A stretch of 64,000 bases of DNA. It comes from Pseudanabaena yagii GIHE-NHR1 (lineage in GTDB: Bacteria > Cyanobacteriota > Cyanobacteriia > Pseudanabaenales > Pseudanabaenaceae). The notes below the pieces were generated by a model. The model was given only the letters and a program-made list of their open reading frames with translations, was not told the origin of the DNA and ran no database searches. Position numbers and translations under genes: made by a program. Location of the stretch: contig NZ_JAAVJL010000001.1 in NCBI RefSeq assembly GCF_012863495.1, forward strand, positions 1,980,001 through 2,044,000, given 5' to 3'. Below, one piece after another: positions 1-9,249 of the stretch (its first letter is position 1; the number at the start of each line of letters is the position of its first letter).

Positions 1-952
<952 letters not shown>

Positions 953-1198
953 GTCTTCATCCTTTCAGAATTCCTTCCTACTCACATAAAGCTTTTTTCC
1001 TTTCGGATGGGTTTGACTTTTTTTTGCTTTTCGCTTATCCTGTCGGATAGCTGGTTATCTTTCAATAATCCAGTCTCTTTATTCTCTTGACGAGGTTTAT
1101 TGGTTTAACAAAGCTTTCAAACTATTCTTTTGTCTAGGTTCTCGCGCCTCTCCTTTCAGTTCAGGTTGCCTCGCTTTCGCTTTGACTCCCTTCAGCGC
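953..1198 (-). other. rRNA operon leader transcript region
   Basis: About 245 bases lie between the predicted promoter start point and the 16S 5' end, with no credible gene. The leader contains a short hairpin (arms 1036-1040 and 1045-1049, TATCC/GGATA) and, on the minus strand at 1114-1102, GCTTTGTTAAACC, which loosely resembles the boxA antitermination element. Both assignments are by eye. Open frames across this region are by-products of the rRNA and leader sequence. Confidence 0.5.
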
Positions 1199-1204
1199 TT
1201 TACT

Positions 1205-1233
1205 AATATATCTACCTTCCATTCCTTTGTCAA
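1205..1233 (-). promoter_or_regulatory. Near-consensus sigma70-type promoter of the rRNA operon
   Basis: On the minus strand a perfect -35 box TTGACA (1233-1228) is followed by exactly 17 bases and then TATATT (1210-1205), one base away from the TATAAT consensus. Transcription would start near 1198 and run into the 16S gene. Strong promoters of this form are expected for rRNA operons. Confidence 0.85.
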
Positions 1234-1397
1234 CTGCTTTTCTAAATTTGTTTTCGCATCCTTTTTAATAAGCTCCCAAATATCCCACTACATAAGATGT
1301 TGAAGGGATTATTTTTTTGAATATTCTTAAATATCGATGTGGACTTAGCATCTGCGTCATGTTTTGAAAATAAGTTTCTAGACATCAAGCAAAAAAC

Positions 1398-2693
1398 TTA
1401 TTTACTTTTAGACGGAGCAGCATTTACGGGATTTGCTGTGGGCAATGGCTTAGTTGTTTGTGGTGTAGTTGGTTTTATGGCTGGGGCGGCAGGCGTTGGA
1501 GGCTTGTTTGTTTGCGGTGTAGTTGGTTTTATGGCTGGTGGTTGGGATGGTTTAGTGTTTGGAGATGGGACTGGGGTCTTAGTAGTCGATGGGGGCAAGG
1601 TTTTCGGTGGCTCAACGGGTATAACTGGATCAGGAGTAACTGGGGAAGTTAGTGGAGTTTTGGGGACAACCAGCTCGATCGCTCCTTGAGTGCGTTTAGG
1701 ATCAGCTTGATTACCGATCGCAATTAGCTTTACTCCAGATGCATTGTTGATATCAAATTGTTTATTGTTTTGAAAAATATTTTGACCAAGGCTAGTATTT
1801 GTGCCGAGATCTACTATGGGCTGCCCTTTACGGTCTTTGAGAACTACTAAACCATTTTCTTGGTTGTTGGCAATTAGGTTATTGCGAAAAGTTGGGGTTG
1901 AGAGATTAGAAACAACAATGCCACCACGATTATTGATAATGCGGTTAGCGAGGACTACTACTTGAGATTTTTGACCGATCGCTAAGCCAAAGCCAGTGTT
2001 ATAGAAAGTATTACTCTGAACCTTTCCTGAGCTTGTACCCAACACTGAAATACCATTTGCCCCATTTTGGATGAAGATGTTGCTAATAACGTCAGCAGTA
2101 GCACTACCTGTCAAAAAAACGCCATCGTGATTTGATTTTACAAATGTGTTGTTGGTAATAGTGACATTTTTGGCAGATTCAACCCAAAGTCCATAGCCCC
2201 TTGTATTGGCATTGGTAATGGTGACACCTTCAATACGAGAGTTATCACTAGCTAGTATCGCAATATCTTGGCGGGCGAATGTGGGGCTAATGAAACGTCC
2301 ACCACCTGAAATGATGATGTCTTTGCCTTGATTGCTAGGATTGCCACGGAGGATTACTCCTGTAGGAAGCTTGATAGGAAATTGTTCGCCTGTTTCGGTC
2401 GTATATTTGCCGTCAGCAAGTTGAATAATTGTGCCAACTCCTAGATTTTTTTTGATGGCAGCAGTGATTGATCGCAATGGTTGATTAGCAGAGGCTCCTG
2501 AATTAGTATCTAAACCATTAGGAGCAACGAAGATGACTTGATTGGCTTGAGCCAGTTGCAGCGTGTTGGGACTAGATGTGTTAATAGTTTGGGCGATCGC
2601 TGGTTCAAAGGATGAGAGAATTTGTGGTAAGCCCAAGGTGAACAGCAATGTAATTCCCATGGATATCTTGGAGAATCTCATTAAAGGCAACAT
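1398..2693 (-). CDS. Secreted DUF1565-type right-handed beta-helix protein with Pro/Thr-rich tail
   Basis: A 431-residue protein. The N-terminus carries a signal peptide (basic start, hydrophobic stretch, likely cleavage after AIAQ near residue 35). Residues ~50-340 read as a parallel beta-helix: the segment VFVAPNG.D..SG.S..QPLRSI is the DUF1565 opening, followed by repeated N-rich rungs (VTITNNTFVKS, VISNIFIQNGANGI, VQSNTFYNTGFG). The last ~85 residues are a low-complexity Pro/Thr/Lys tail with a duplicated unit (AIKPTTPQTNKPPTPAAP then AIKPTTPQTTKPLPTANP), which looks like a spacer or wall-associated stalk. The fold is typical of pectate-lyase-like surface proteins, but I see no clear catalytic residues and would not assign an enzyme activity. 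It is transcribed towards the rRNA operon and stands alone. Confidence 0.85.
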   Translation of the reverse strand: MLPLMRFSKISMGITLLFTLGLPQILSSFEPAIAQTINTSSPNTLQLAQANQVIFVAPNGLDTNSGASANQPLRSITAAIKKNLGVGTIIQLADGKYTTETGEQFPIKLPTGVILRGNPSNQGKDIIISGGGRFISPTFARQDIAILASDNSRIEGVTITNANTRGYGLWVESAKNVTITNNTFVKSNHDGVFLTGSATADVISNIFIQNGANGISVLGTSSGKVQSNTFYNTGFGLAIGQKSQVVVLANRIINNRGGIVVSNLSTPTFRNNLIANNQENGLVVLKDRKGQPIVDLGTNTSLGQNIFQNNKQFDINNASGVKLIAIGNQADPKRTQGAIELVVPKTPLTSPVTPDPVIPVEPPKTLPPSTTKTPVPSPNTKPSQPPAIKPTTPQTNKPPTPAAPAIKPTTPQTTKPLPTANPVNAAPSKSK

Positions 2694-2861
2694 ACTAATT
2701 TATCCTCTACAATTTATTGTGAGTTTTGTTATTTCATTCTTATGATGTCGAGCTTGACGCGAAGCCTTTCAAATAGTTTCTGAGAGACTTGGTATAGTAG
2801 CTCCTCAAATCCCAACTAAATATACATTCAAGTTTTATCAAGTTTTAATTTTGGTTTTGCA

Positions 2862-3185
2862 TTGATCGAGGTATCTGTGAGTTCACTTCCTGTCCCATCT
2901 CATATCCACTATGAACTTTTGCTTCAGTTGCTAGAGCGTCAGACCTTGCCTGCACTACACAACGAGATGAAGCATCCCCATTTAGGGGCAAAGCTAAATG
3001 TCTCTAGAGAACATTTGCAAGCAGCGATTATCAATTTACGCAAGGCTTTTGCTTTACAGAAGCAGGTTGAGGATATCTGCGAATATCACGGGATTGAGGT
3101 GTCTTACCGATGGTCTTTGAGTGAAACAGAGCAAGAAATGGGGCGATCGCTAAAGGAAATTTCTAAACCACCCACCAATTCGTGA
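2862..3185 (+). CDS. Small conserved cyanobacterial protein (DUF5340-like)
   Basis: A protein of about 100 residues, soluble and mostly helical, with the recognisable opening SHIHYELLLQLLERQT and a central helix rich in charged residues. I recall this as a small cyanobacteria-restricted family of unknown function (DUF5340), but that naming is from memory. The start is uncertain: TTG at 2862 gives the longest frame, while GTG at 2877 gives an N-terminus (MSSLPVPSH) that fits the conserved part better. A 17-bp hairpin follows about 60 bases after the stop. Confidence 0.75.
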   Translation: MIEVSVSSLPVPSHIHYELLLQLLERQTLPALHNEMKHPHLGAKLNVSREHLQAAIINLRKAFALQKQVEDICEYHGIEVSYRWSLSETEQEMGRSLKEISKPPTNS

Positions 3186-3247
3186 ATGTTTAGATAGGGG
3201 GCACTGACACAATAGTCTGATGCCCTACAGCATGTACGCTTTCTTCA

Positions 3248-3294
3248 AACAAACCCAATCAATGATTGCGATGCAACCATTGATTGGGTTTGTT
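3248..3294 (+). terminator. Long-stem hairpin after the DUF5340-like gene
   Basis: Arms 3248-3264 and 3278-3294 are perfectly complementary (17 bp, core AAACCCAATCAATG) around a 13-base loop. No strong U-tract follows, so termination is likely but not certain. Confidence 0.6.
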
Positions 3295-3423
3295 CATACA
3301 AGCTCTAAAAACAGGCTGTAGTGTAACAACTTATGCCTATCTACATAGAGGCTAGAGGATCACAATTGTGACGAAATTGTTACAATAGCTAAAAAGCTAT
3401 TTTTTAGTTACTTATAAAAATTT

Positions 3424-4866
3424 ATGGTTCAGGCGGCATCTCCTACATTTTCGCGTCAAGACTGGCTAAAGGGATATGAGTCTCTAAAAACTGAGCAAGC
3501 CTATTGGATTGATGAAATCGAAGGGCAAATACCTTTAGAGCTTGAAGGTACTTTATTTCGGAATGGTCCTGGACAACTGGATATTAATGGTCAGAAGTAT
3601 GGGCATCCTTTTGATGGCGATGGGATGATCTGCGCGATCGCTTTTAAAGATGGCAAGGCACATTTTACAAATCAATTTGTGAAAACCCCTGAGTTTTTAG
3701 CAGAGCAGAAAGCAGGGAAAATTTTATATAGGGGCGTATTTGGAACGCAAAAGGCTGGGGGATGGCTGAGCAATATTTTTGATTTGCGGAATAAAAATGT
3801 CGCTAATACCAATGTGGTTTATCAGGGCGGTAAGTTACTAGCTTTATGGGAAGCAGCACATCCTTACTCTCTCAATCCTAAAAATTTAGACACAGTAGGG
3901 TTAGAAAATTTTGGCGGTAAGTTAGGGGCAAGGGAGGTTTTTACCGCACATCCTCGCAAAGATGATCGCACAGGGGAGCTATGGGGATTTGGGGTGCAAC
4001 CAGGACCGAAGTCTAAAATTTCGATTTATCGGGTAAGCGATCACGGTGAATTATCTACAGAATCTCAGGTAGAGGTGTCGGGCTTTTGTTTCTTGCATGA
4101 TTTTGCCTATACACCAAATTATCGGATTTTCATGCAGAATCCTGTATCCTTTAAGCCTTTGCCCTTTATTTTGGGATTAGCAACCGCAGGAGAATGTATT
4201 GAGTTAAAGCCTAATACACCTAGTCAATTCTTGCTGATCGATCGCCAAGGCAACTTGCAAACCTTAGAAACCGATCCTTGTTTTGTATTTCATCACTGCA
4301 ATGCCTATGAACAGGATGATGAAATTATTGTGGATTCAGTATGCTATCCCGATTACCCCAAGTTGGAACCAAATACCGATTTTCGAGACGTTAATTTTGA
4401 TCAGGTTGTAGCAGGTCAACTATGGCGCTTTACGATTAATCCTAAGCTTGGCACGGTACAACGGGAATTAATCTTAGAGCGTTCTTGCGAATTTCCTGTG
4501 GTACATCCCCGTTGTATGGGGCAAGAATATCGCTATACCTATATCGGGGCGATCGCCAAGGAATCAGGTAATGCACCTTTGCAGGCGATCGCTAAAATCG
4601 ATATGACCACTGGCAAGCAAGAATTCCATAGCTTTGCACCACGCGGTTTTATTAGTGAGCCAATTTTTGTGCCCCGCGATCGCAGTGCAACTAGCGCGGA
4701 AGACGATGGATGGGTATTGACTTTAATTTTTAATGCTGAACACAACCGTTCAGATCTAGTGATTCTTGATGCTCAGAATATTTCTGGTAAACCTGTAGCG
4801 ACTTTGCATTTAAAGCATCATGTCCCCTATGGATTGCATGGCACTTTTACACAGGAAGTTTTCTAA
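3424..4866 (+). CDS. Apocarotenoid-15,15'-oxygenase / carotenoid cleavage dioxygenase
   Basis: A 480-residue protein of the RPE65/carotenoid oxygenase family, closest in character to the cyanobacterial apocarotenoid oxygenase (Diox1/ACO), which cleaves beta-apocarotenals to retinal with a non-haem Fe(II). The four iron-ligand histidines fit His176 (FTAHPRKD), His225 (FLHDFAYT), His290 or His291 (FVFHHCNAYE) and His472 (PYGLHGTF) close to the C-terminus. The N-terminal block EGTLFRNGPGQ..ING..YGHPFDGDGM is the family hallmark. There is no signal peptide; family members are membrane-associated through a hydrophobic patch. The gene is monocistronic, with a strong hairpin terminator 10 bases after the stop. 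A palindrome TCACAATTGTGA lies 3360-3371, upstream of the start. Confidence 0.95.
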   Translation: MVQAASPTFSRQDWLKGYESLKTEQAYWIDEIEGQIPLELEGTLFRNGPGQLDINGQKYGHPFDGDGMICAIAFKDGKAHFTNQFVKTPEFLAEQKAGKILYRGVFGTQKAGGWLSNIFDLRNKNVANTNVVYQGGKLLALWEAAHPYSLNPKNLDTVGLENFGGKLGAREVFTAHPRKDDRTGELWGFGVQPGPKSKISIYRVSDHGELSTESQVEVSGFCFLHDFAYTPNYRIFMQNPVSFKPLPFILGLATAGECIELKPNTPSQFLLIDRQGNLQTLETDPCFVFHHCNAYEQDDEIIVDSVCYPDYPKLEPNTDFRDVNFDQVVAGQLWRFTINPKLGTVQRELILERSCEFPVVHPRCMGQEYRYTYIGAIAKESGNAPLQAIAKIDMTTGKQEFHSFAPRGFISEPIFVPRDRSATSAEDDGWVLTLIFNAEHNRSDLVILDAQNISGKPVATLHLKHHVPYGLHGTFTQEVF

Positions 4867-4875
4867 CAAATTTTT

Positions 4876-4912
4876 AATAAAGAAAGCGGCGCGTTGCGCC
4901 GCTTTCTTTATT
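4876..4912. terminator. Bidirectional terminator hairpin, GC-GTT-GC apex
   Basis: 17-bp perfect arms (4876-4892 and 4896-4912) with a GTT loop; the A-rich left flank and T-rich right flank allow use in both directions. It sits between the convergent carotenoid oxygenase and DUF1824 genes and its right arm reaches the stop codon of the latter. Confidence 0.9.
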
Positions 4913-5315
4913 AAAAGAGATCTAACGGAAAATGTCCGTGAGTACCGCTATAGCCATCGGTAAAATCGGTGTGCAAAGAAAGCAATACGCCACGATAAGT
5001 ACCTTTGTAGTTATCAATATGATAGCGACGGCTACGGGGATTGTATTTGAGATATACACCATCAGCGATTTCTGTTAAGTCATTATTTTCGGGTAACTCA
5101 TAGCGAAAATGCTCTGCATAGCTTTGCAAAGATTGCAAGGCTTCTTGGGTGGTATCAGCACAGATCCCAAAAATGTGATAATCGGCTTGTTTAGTTAAAT
5201 AATCTAAGGCTTCGCGAATTTGCGATCGACGCTCTGAAGTCGCTGTTTCTGGATCTAAGTCGCTTAGTTCCCACAGAATACGCTCAGCATCGGCGATGGT
5301 TAAAATATTGCTCAT
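4911..5315 (-). CDS. DUF1824 family protein
   Basis: 134 residues from the ATG at 5315 (MSNILTIADAERILWELS). This start is preferred over the upstream extension to 5441, because the extension would overlap the divergent neighbour and has no family-like sequence. The conserved parts are the N-terminal helical half and the C-terminal block DGVYLKYNPRSRRYHID followed by YRGVLLS and DGYSGTHGHFPLDLF, typical of the DUF1824 family found in cyanobacteria and plastid-bearing plants. Function unknown. It is divergent from the DUF3318 gene with only 36 bases between starts, so the two probably share a promoter region. Confidence 0.88.
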   Translation of the reverse strand: MSNILTIADAERILWELSDLDPETATSERRSQIREALDYLTKQADYHIFGICADTTQEALQSLQSYAEHFRYELPENNDLTEIADGVYLKYNPRSRRYHIDNYKGTYRGVLLSLHTDFTDGYSGTHGHFPLDLF

Positions 5316-5351
5316 GGGTTGCGAAGTTGAAGGAGGAAGCTCAATTGTATT

Positions 5352-5963
5352 ATGAACATTAACGAAGAAATTGCTCGTTTGCGAGATTTGATGCCTGCGT
5401 CTTGGCGGATATGTACAGCAATTAAATCCAAGCCTGAGCAATCTGAGCCACTCTCTAGCCTAGCCATTTTACCTTGGCAAAAAGGAACTCAAATCAATAT
5501 CAATTTTCGTCTATGGAGACAATTGCCTGAGCCTCAGCGCGATTTATTGTTTTTGCATGAGATTAGCTGGCGACAAAAAACTAAATGGCTGCAAATAGGT
5601 ACATATCAAGGTATTGCCGCAGTCTCTATAGTAGGTGGGATTGTCGAAGTAGTGCAGGGAGATGCTACAGGCATCGCGATCGCCTTGTTACTAGGGACAA
5701 TTGGCATCAATCAGATTTTACGGAGTAACAAAAGCTCTCAAGTGCGAGTAGAGGCTGATAATGAGGCGCTCGAAGTTGCCCAGAAACGTGGTTATCGAGA
5801 GGAAGAAGCAGCTAAAGCATTATTAGAAGCTATTCCTGCATTTGCTCGTTTAATTGGACGCAATACACCCGAATTTACAGAATTAATTCGTTGTCAAAAT
5901 CTTAGAGCGATCGCAGGTTTATCCAAAACAACCATCCCAGATACCGTAATTAACGATTTTTAG
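5352..5963 (+). CDS. DUF3318 domain membrane protein
   Basis: 203 residues. It begins with INEEIARLRDLMPASWRI, the signature of the cyanobacterial DUF3318 family, followed by a short soluble segment (RLWRQLPEPQRDLLFLHEISW) and two hydrophobic stretches around residues 82-100 and 105-122 likely to span the membrane. The C-terminal 75 residues are soluble and helical. An AGGAGG ribosome-binding site lies at 5331-5336, a little far (15 bases) from the ATG. Function unknown. It is divergent from the DUF1824 gene. Confidence 0.87.
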   Translation: MNINEEIARLRDLMPASWRICTAIKSKPEQSEPLSSLAILPWQKGTQININFRLWRQLPEPQRDLLFLHEISWRQKTKWLQIGTYQGIAAVSIVGGIVEVVQGDATGIAIALLLGTIGINQILRSNKSSQVRVEADNEALEVAQKRGYREEEAAKALLEAIPAFARLIGRNTPEFTELIRCQNLRAIAGLSKTTIPDTVINDF

Positions 5964-5989
5964 GATTCTAAGGTTTAATAAAGAACTCG

Positions 5990-6024
5990 ATTTTTTGGGT
6001 GCAGCTCCGCTTCACCCAAAAAAT
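5990..6024. terminator. Hairpin terminator downstream of the DUF3318 gene
   Basis: Arms 5990-6001 and 6013-6024 (ATTTTTTGGGTG and its complement) with an 11-base loop, 27 bases after the DUF3318 stop. It is the first of three hairpins in a 400-base gene-free interval (5964-6364). Confidence 0.65.
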
Positions 6025-6056
6025 TGGTTATTTACTTTACTTCACATTACTTAAAT

Positions 6057-6105
6057 AAAAAGACAGAAGAGCAAAAGCCTGTGGCTTTTGCTCTTCTGTC
6101 TTTTT
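6057..6105. repeat. 23-bp perfect hairpin, GCC-TGT-GGC apex
   Basis: Perfectly complementary arms 6057-6079 and 6083-6105 with a three-base TGT loop; A-run on the left flank and T-run on the right, so it could terminate in either direction. It is second in a row of three hairpins with no gene between them. Confidence 0.85.
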
Positions 6106-6159
6106 ATTATTCCCAGATACTTAAAATAGATAAAGACCTATGTATAGCTATAGTCAAGT

Positions 6160-6208
6160 AAACCAGAAGAGAGTTGCGGCGCGAAGCGCCGTAACTCTCT
6201 TCTGGTTT
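6160..6208. repeat. 23-bp hairpin, GGCGC-GAA-GCGCC apex
   Basis: Arms 6160-6182 and 6186-6208 pair over 23 positions with a single G/T wobble and a GAA loop. It lies 157 bases before the ComFB gene, too far downstream of the DUF3318 gene to be its primary terminator. Confidence 0.85.
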
Positions 6209-6364
6209 TTATTTTTACTGGCTACTGCTATAAAATGCCAACCTTAGTTTTAGCGGTAATAGTTATAATACGAAAATAAATTTTTATGCTAATATTTAAG
6301 GCTTTATAGGGTTAGATTAAGCTAATTCCTAGCATATTTAATCCTCCAAACAAAAGGGTCTCAT

Positions 6365-7399
6365 ATGAGTAGTTGTAGAAATGCCCTAGAAGAGCTAGTT
6401 ATCGAAGAAGCAGAAGCACAATACAAACGACTCGGTGCTGATGTAAAAAAACGTGTCGATCTCAGCGAAGTAATTGCATATACCCTAAATCGCTTACCGC
6501 CAATGTACGCAACTACTCAGCGCGGCTGGGTACAACAACGAAAAAAAGCTCAACAGGAATTAGGGGCAGCCATTACTAAGACTGTCCGTAATGGATTTCT
6601 TAGTACGCAAAGCGATGTCTTAAGGCAAAATGACCCGATACCCGCTCATGAACTCATCAGTCAAGCGCGATCGCTATTTAAATTAAGAAAATTATTTAAT
6701 AAGGACTATCTCAAATGGAAAGATGTTCCTGATATTGTGAGAGATGCCTTAGACGCTGGTTATTACCAGAGTTTATCTGGTGGGACATATATCAGCTTAG
6801 ATCGCCGTAATTCCCTATTAGCGCGTAGCTATGCAGTTCGGCGGCGCACAACACCTAACCTATTAAGTAATAGTTCATCGAATAAAGCAAAATCTACTAA
6901 AACGGATCAAGATATCTCAGCCGAAATTAGAGACTTCGAGTCTTATATGTCAGGAACCGTATATCGGTATAGCAATATTCTCGAAAGTTTGGTAGCAGCG
7001 ATCGTTGAGCGTCGTGTCCAACGTCTTGATGAAACAGTACAGAAAAAAATTAGTATTGATGACGTATCAGCTTACGTACTCAATCGACTACCTCCCATGT
7101 ATGCCACTAGTCGGCGTGGCTTACAAAACTTGCGCCAACGAGTCAAGTCGGAGATGACCAATCAAATTATCAGTATCGTCAAAGAGGCTTTGGTAAAAGT
7201 AATTCAAGCCCCTGAGAGAGCTTTATCACCATTACCTTTTGAGAAGTTTAATCTAGAACTCGAAGATACTTTAGTGCAACTACGAGAACTACTGCAACGA
7301 GATGACATTACATGGCGTAATGTTGCCGAAGTCGTCGAGGAATGCCTAAGAACACCTAGATCTGATTACCCAGTTTGGCGTGCAAAGCATGATGTTTAA
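6365..7399 (+). CDS. Tandem ComFB-domain protein, possible cyclic-dinucleotide receptor
   Basis: A 344-residue protein made of two homologous halves. Each half begins with a ComFB (late competence protein) domain: residues ~4-60 (NALEELVIEEAEAQYKRLG then VIAYTLNRLPPMYATTQRGW) and ~205-265 (LESLVAAIVERRVQRL then VSAYVLNRLPPMYATSRRGL). Each ends in a similar helical segment (LRKLFNKDYLKWKDVPDIV versus LRELLQRDDITWRNVAEVV). The usual ComFB is a single domain of about 150-180 residues, so this is an internal duplication. ComFB-family proteins of cyanobacteria have been reported as cyclic-dinucleotide receptors (CdgR in Anabaena); whether both halves bind ligand here is inference. The gene is monocistronic and follows a 400-base spacer. 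Confidence 0.85.
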   Translation: MSSCRNALEELVIEEAEAQYKRLGADVKKRVDLSEVIAYTLNRLPPMYATTQRGWVQQRKKAQQELGAAITKTVRNGFLSTQSDVLRQNDPIPAHELISQARSLFKLRKLFNKDYLKWKDVPDIVRDALDAGYYQSLSGGTYISLDRRNSLLARSYAVRRRTTPNLLSNSSSNKAKSTKTDQDISAEIRDFESYMSGTVYRYSNILESLVAAIVERRVQRLDETVQKKISIDDVSAYVLNRLPPMYATSRRGLQNLRQRVKSEMTNQIISIVKEALVKVIQAPERALSPLPFEKFNLELEDTLVQLRELLQRDDITWRNVAEVVEECLRTPRSDYPVWRAKHDV

Positions 7400-7492
7400 T
7401 CAAAAATAAGAAATACAATACATCTCTATATTTTTGGAGGTTGCTATAGTAACAGTAGTACATTAATTAACATCAAACTTAATCCCATTAAT

Positions 7493-7819
7493 ATGATTAG
7501 CCCTATTTTGCAAACTAAAATTGAAAGCCAGATCCAAAACAACAAAATCTTCCTCTACATCAAAGGCACACCTCAACAGCCCCAATGTGGATTCTCTGCA
7601 GCAGTTGTCCAAGTATTTAATGCCTTGGGACAACCCTATGAATCTGCCAACATTTTGGAAGATAACGATTTGCGCCAAGGGCTGAAGGAATTTTCCAGTT
7701 GGCCAACTTTCCCTCAAGTTTATATTGATGGCGAGTTTATCGGTGGCTGTGACATCGTGATGGAACTCAATAATCGCGGTGAACTAGCGCAAATCGTCCA
7801 AGAGGCGGTCGCTAAGTAA
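7493..7819 (+). CDS. grxD: Monothiol glutaredoxin (Grx4/GrxD type)
   Basis: 108 residues. The active site QCGFS places a single catalytic cysteine at residue 32 (the CGFS signature), preceded by the conserved KGTP motif and followed by WPTFPQVYIDGEFIGGCDI, which carries the cis-Pro glutathione-binding loop and GG-CD motif. CGFS glutaredoxins bind a glutathione-coordinated [2Fe-2S] cluster with a partner and deliver Fe-S clusters in the cytoplasm. The length is normal for the single-domain type. The gene stands between the ComFB gene and a convergent MFS carrier, with a hairpin terminator immediately after the stop. Confidence 0.95.
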   Translation: MISPILQTKIESQIQNNKIFLYIKGTPQQPQCGFSAAVVQVFNALGQPYESANILEDNDLRQGLKEFSSWPTFPQVYIDGEFIGGCDIVMELNNRGELAQIVQEAVAK

Positions 7820-7822
7820 ATC

Positions 7823-7849
7823 AAAAAGGGCGCTGAGCGCCCTTTTTTG
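7823..7849. terminator. Bidirectional terminator, GGCGC-TGA-GCGCC apex
   Basis: Arms 7823-7833 and 7837-7847 (AAAAAGGGCGC and its complement) with a TGA loop followed by T residues. It lies between the convergent grxD and MFS genes. Confidence 0.92.
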
Positions 7850-7850
7850 T

Positions 7851-9152
7851 TTATAGGACTTTTTGTAATGCTTTTTTAGTGCGATTCCAAGCCCATGTCC
7901 CAAGAGTAAGCACAGTCACACTAAAGGCAACTAAAACGATCTGAAACCCCAAAAATCCCTTCTCTCGCCCCCCAAATGTACTGGTGGAAATATCAAGGGC
8001 GATCGCAATTAGGGCAAGGGGTAAACTCGCCGCAATATTTTCGCCATTGTTCAATAAACCAAATACTTTGCCCCGCATATTTTCGGGCGTATGTTCTTGG
8101 ATTGCCGTTTGCATAGGAATCGCAATCATTGCCCCATGAATACCAATAAAGCCCCCAACTGCTAAGCCCACCCATAAATTAGATACAAAAGCAAACATCA
8201 ATAGCCCGATCGCCATCCCGATAAAACCCACAAAGGGCAAGGGTCGATGGGCAAAGCGATCGCCAAATTGCCCCAAAATAAATGCACCGATCGCTAAGCC
8301 AACACCTACCGAAGCAATAAAAAACCCAAAGTCATCGCGATTATTTGTGACCACCTCAGCCAAATTGAGGGATAGTTTTTGCATGGTTCCTAACACCGCA
8401 TAGAGCAGAGTTAGCTGGATCATCGCTCCACCAATCAAATGATGATGCTTGACATATTTAAAACCATCCTTTAAATCTGACCAAATTCCCACCCCTTCTT
8501 TTTTCGGCTCAATAATTTCATCCTTGGGCAATATAAATAAAATGAGTCCCGACAAAACATAGACAGAACCAAGCAAAAGTTCACGGCTATATTCCCTAGC
8601 ACTAGGAACAAGATGCATCGTCCATGTGAGCAATGGTGAACCGATCGCAAAGCCCACAATTAACGAACCCACCATCGTAATCGTGAATAGAGCATTGGCT
8701 GGCAATAGATCGGACTTCGGCACGATCAAGGGAATTGCCGACTGCTCAGCAGGGGCAAAAAAGTTAGTGAGGGTAGAAATGATAAAAGTGATTAACAAAA
8801 GCACCATCAGCGAATGGGGCAGAAAGGGAATCACAAAAATACAAGCCCCCCGTAGAAAGTTGCATAAAATCATCACCTCACGTTTAGGATGCCAATCCAC
8901 AAAAATTCCTGCGATCGAGCCTAAAAATACCGCAGGCAAAGTCATGGCAATCATGATCAATGACTCACGGGTATTCACAGGGACAGGATAATCTTTGTAA
9001 TCACTAGAAACAGCGATCGCAATTAGCAAGATCAGCACAATTTTATCGACCAGTTGCGACAGGATTTGCGCGATCCACAGTGCTAAAAATTGACGATTAC
9101 GCAAAACTGTTAAATAGCCAGCAGTCGAATTCAGATCGGGTTGAGACATCAA
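7851..9152 (-). CDS. MFS transporter
   Basis: 433 residues with about 12 hydrophobic segments. The N-terminus NRQFLALWIAQILSQLVDKI and the loop after TM2 (GIFVDWHPKREVMILCN, a form of the MFS GxxxDRxxRR motif) are characteristic; the second half has the equivalent loop GQFGDRFAHRPLPFVGF. MHTP-type or antibiotic exporters and enterobactin-exporter-like carriers share this layout, but no substrate can be inferred. The start MM is kept; either Met may be used. The gene is convergent with grxD and separated from ftsW on the same strand by a strong hairpin, so it is probably its own transcription unit. Confidence 0.88.
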   Translation of the reverse strand: MMSQPDLNSTAGYLTVLRNRQFLALWIAQILSQLVDKIVLILLIAIAVSSDYKDYPVPVNTRESLIMIAMTLPAVFLGSIAGIFVDWHPKREVMILCNFLRGACIFVIPFLPHSLMVLLLITFIISTLTNFFAPAEQSAIPLIVPKSDLLPANALFTITMVGSLIVGFAIGSPLLTWTMHLVPSAREYSRELLLGSVYVLSGLILFILPKDEIIEPKKEGVGIWSDLKDGFKYVKHHHLIGGAMIQLTLLYAVLGTMQKLSLNLAEVVTNNRDDFGFFIASVGVGLAIGAFILGQFGDRFAHRPLPFVGFIGMAIGLLMFAFVSNLWVGLAVGGFIGIHGAMIAIPMQTAIQEHTPENMRGKVFGLLNNGENIAASLPLALIAIALDISTSTFGGREKGFLGFQIVLVAFSVTVLTLGTWAWNRTKKALQKVL

Positions 9153-9195
9153 TTAAGGTGGCTAAAGTAGCATTCAGACAAATATTGTATAGCGA

Positions 9196-9228
9196 TCAGA
9201 AAGGCGGCGCATTGCGCCGCCTTTCTGA
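9196..9228. terminator. Terminator hairpin, GGCGC-ATT-GCGCC apex
   Basis: Perfect 15-bp arms (9196-9210 and 9214-9228; core AAAGGCGGCGC) with an ATT loop. It lies 22 bases beyond the ftsW stop on the minus strand, and upstream of the MFS start. Confidence 0.88.
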
Positions 9229-9249
9229 ATTATTGAGGGTCTGCTCCAT

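Noticed and set aside
1339-1689. Glycine-rich open frame on the plus strand
   Set aside because: It is antisense to the Pro/Thr-rich tail of the beta-helix gene and only mirrors its codons.
5316-5441. N-terminal extension of the DUF1824 gene
   Set aside because: It overlaps the divergent DUF3318 start and shows no conserved sequence.
5964-6364. A small RNA gene made of the three hairpins
   Set aside because: Possible, but no promoter can be pointed to; they are reported as hairpins only.
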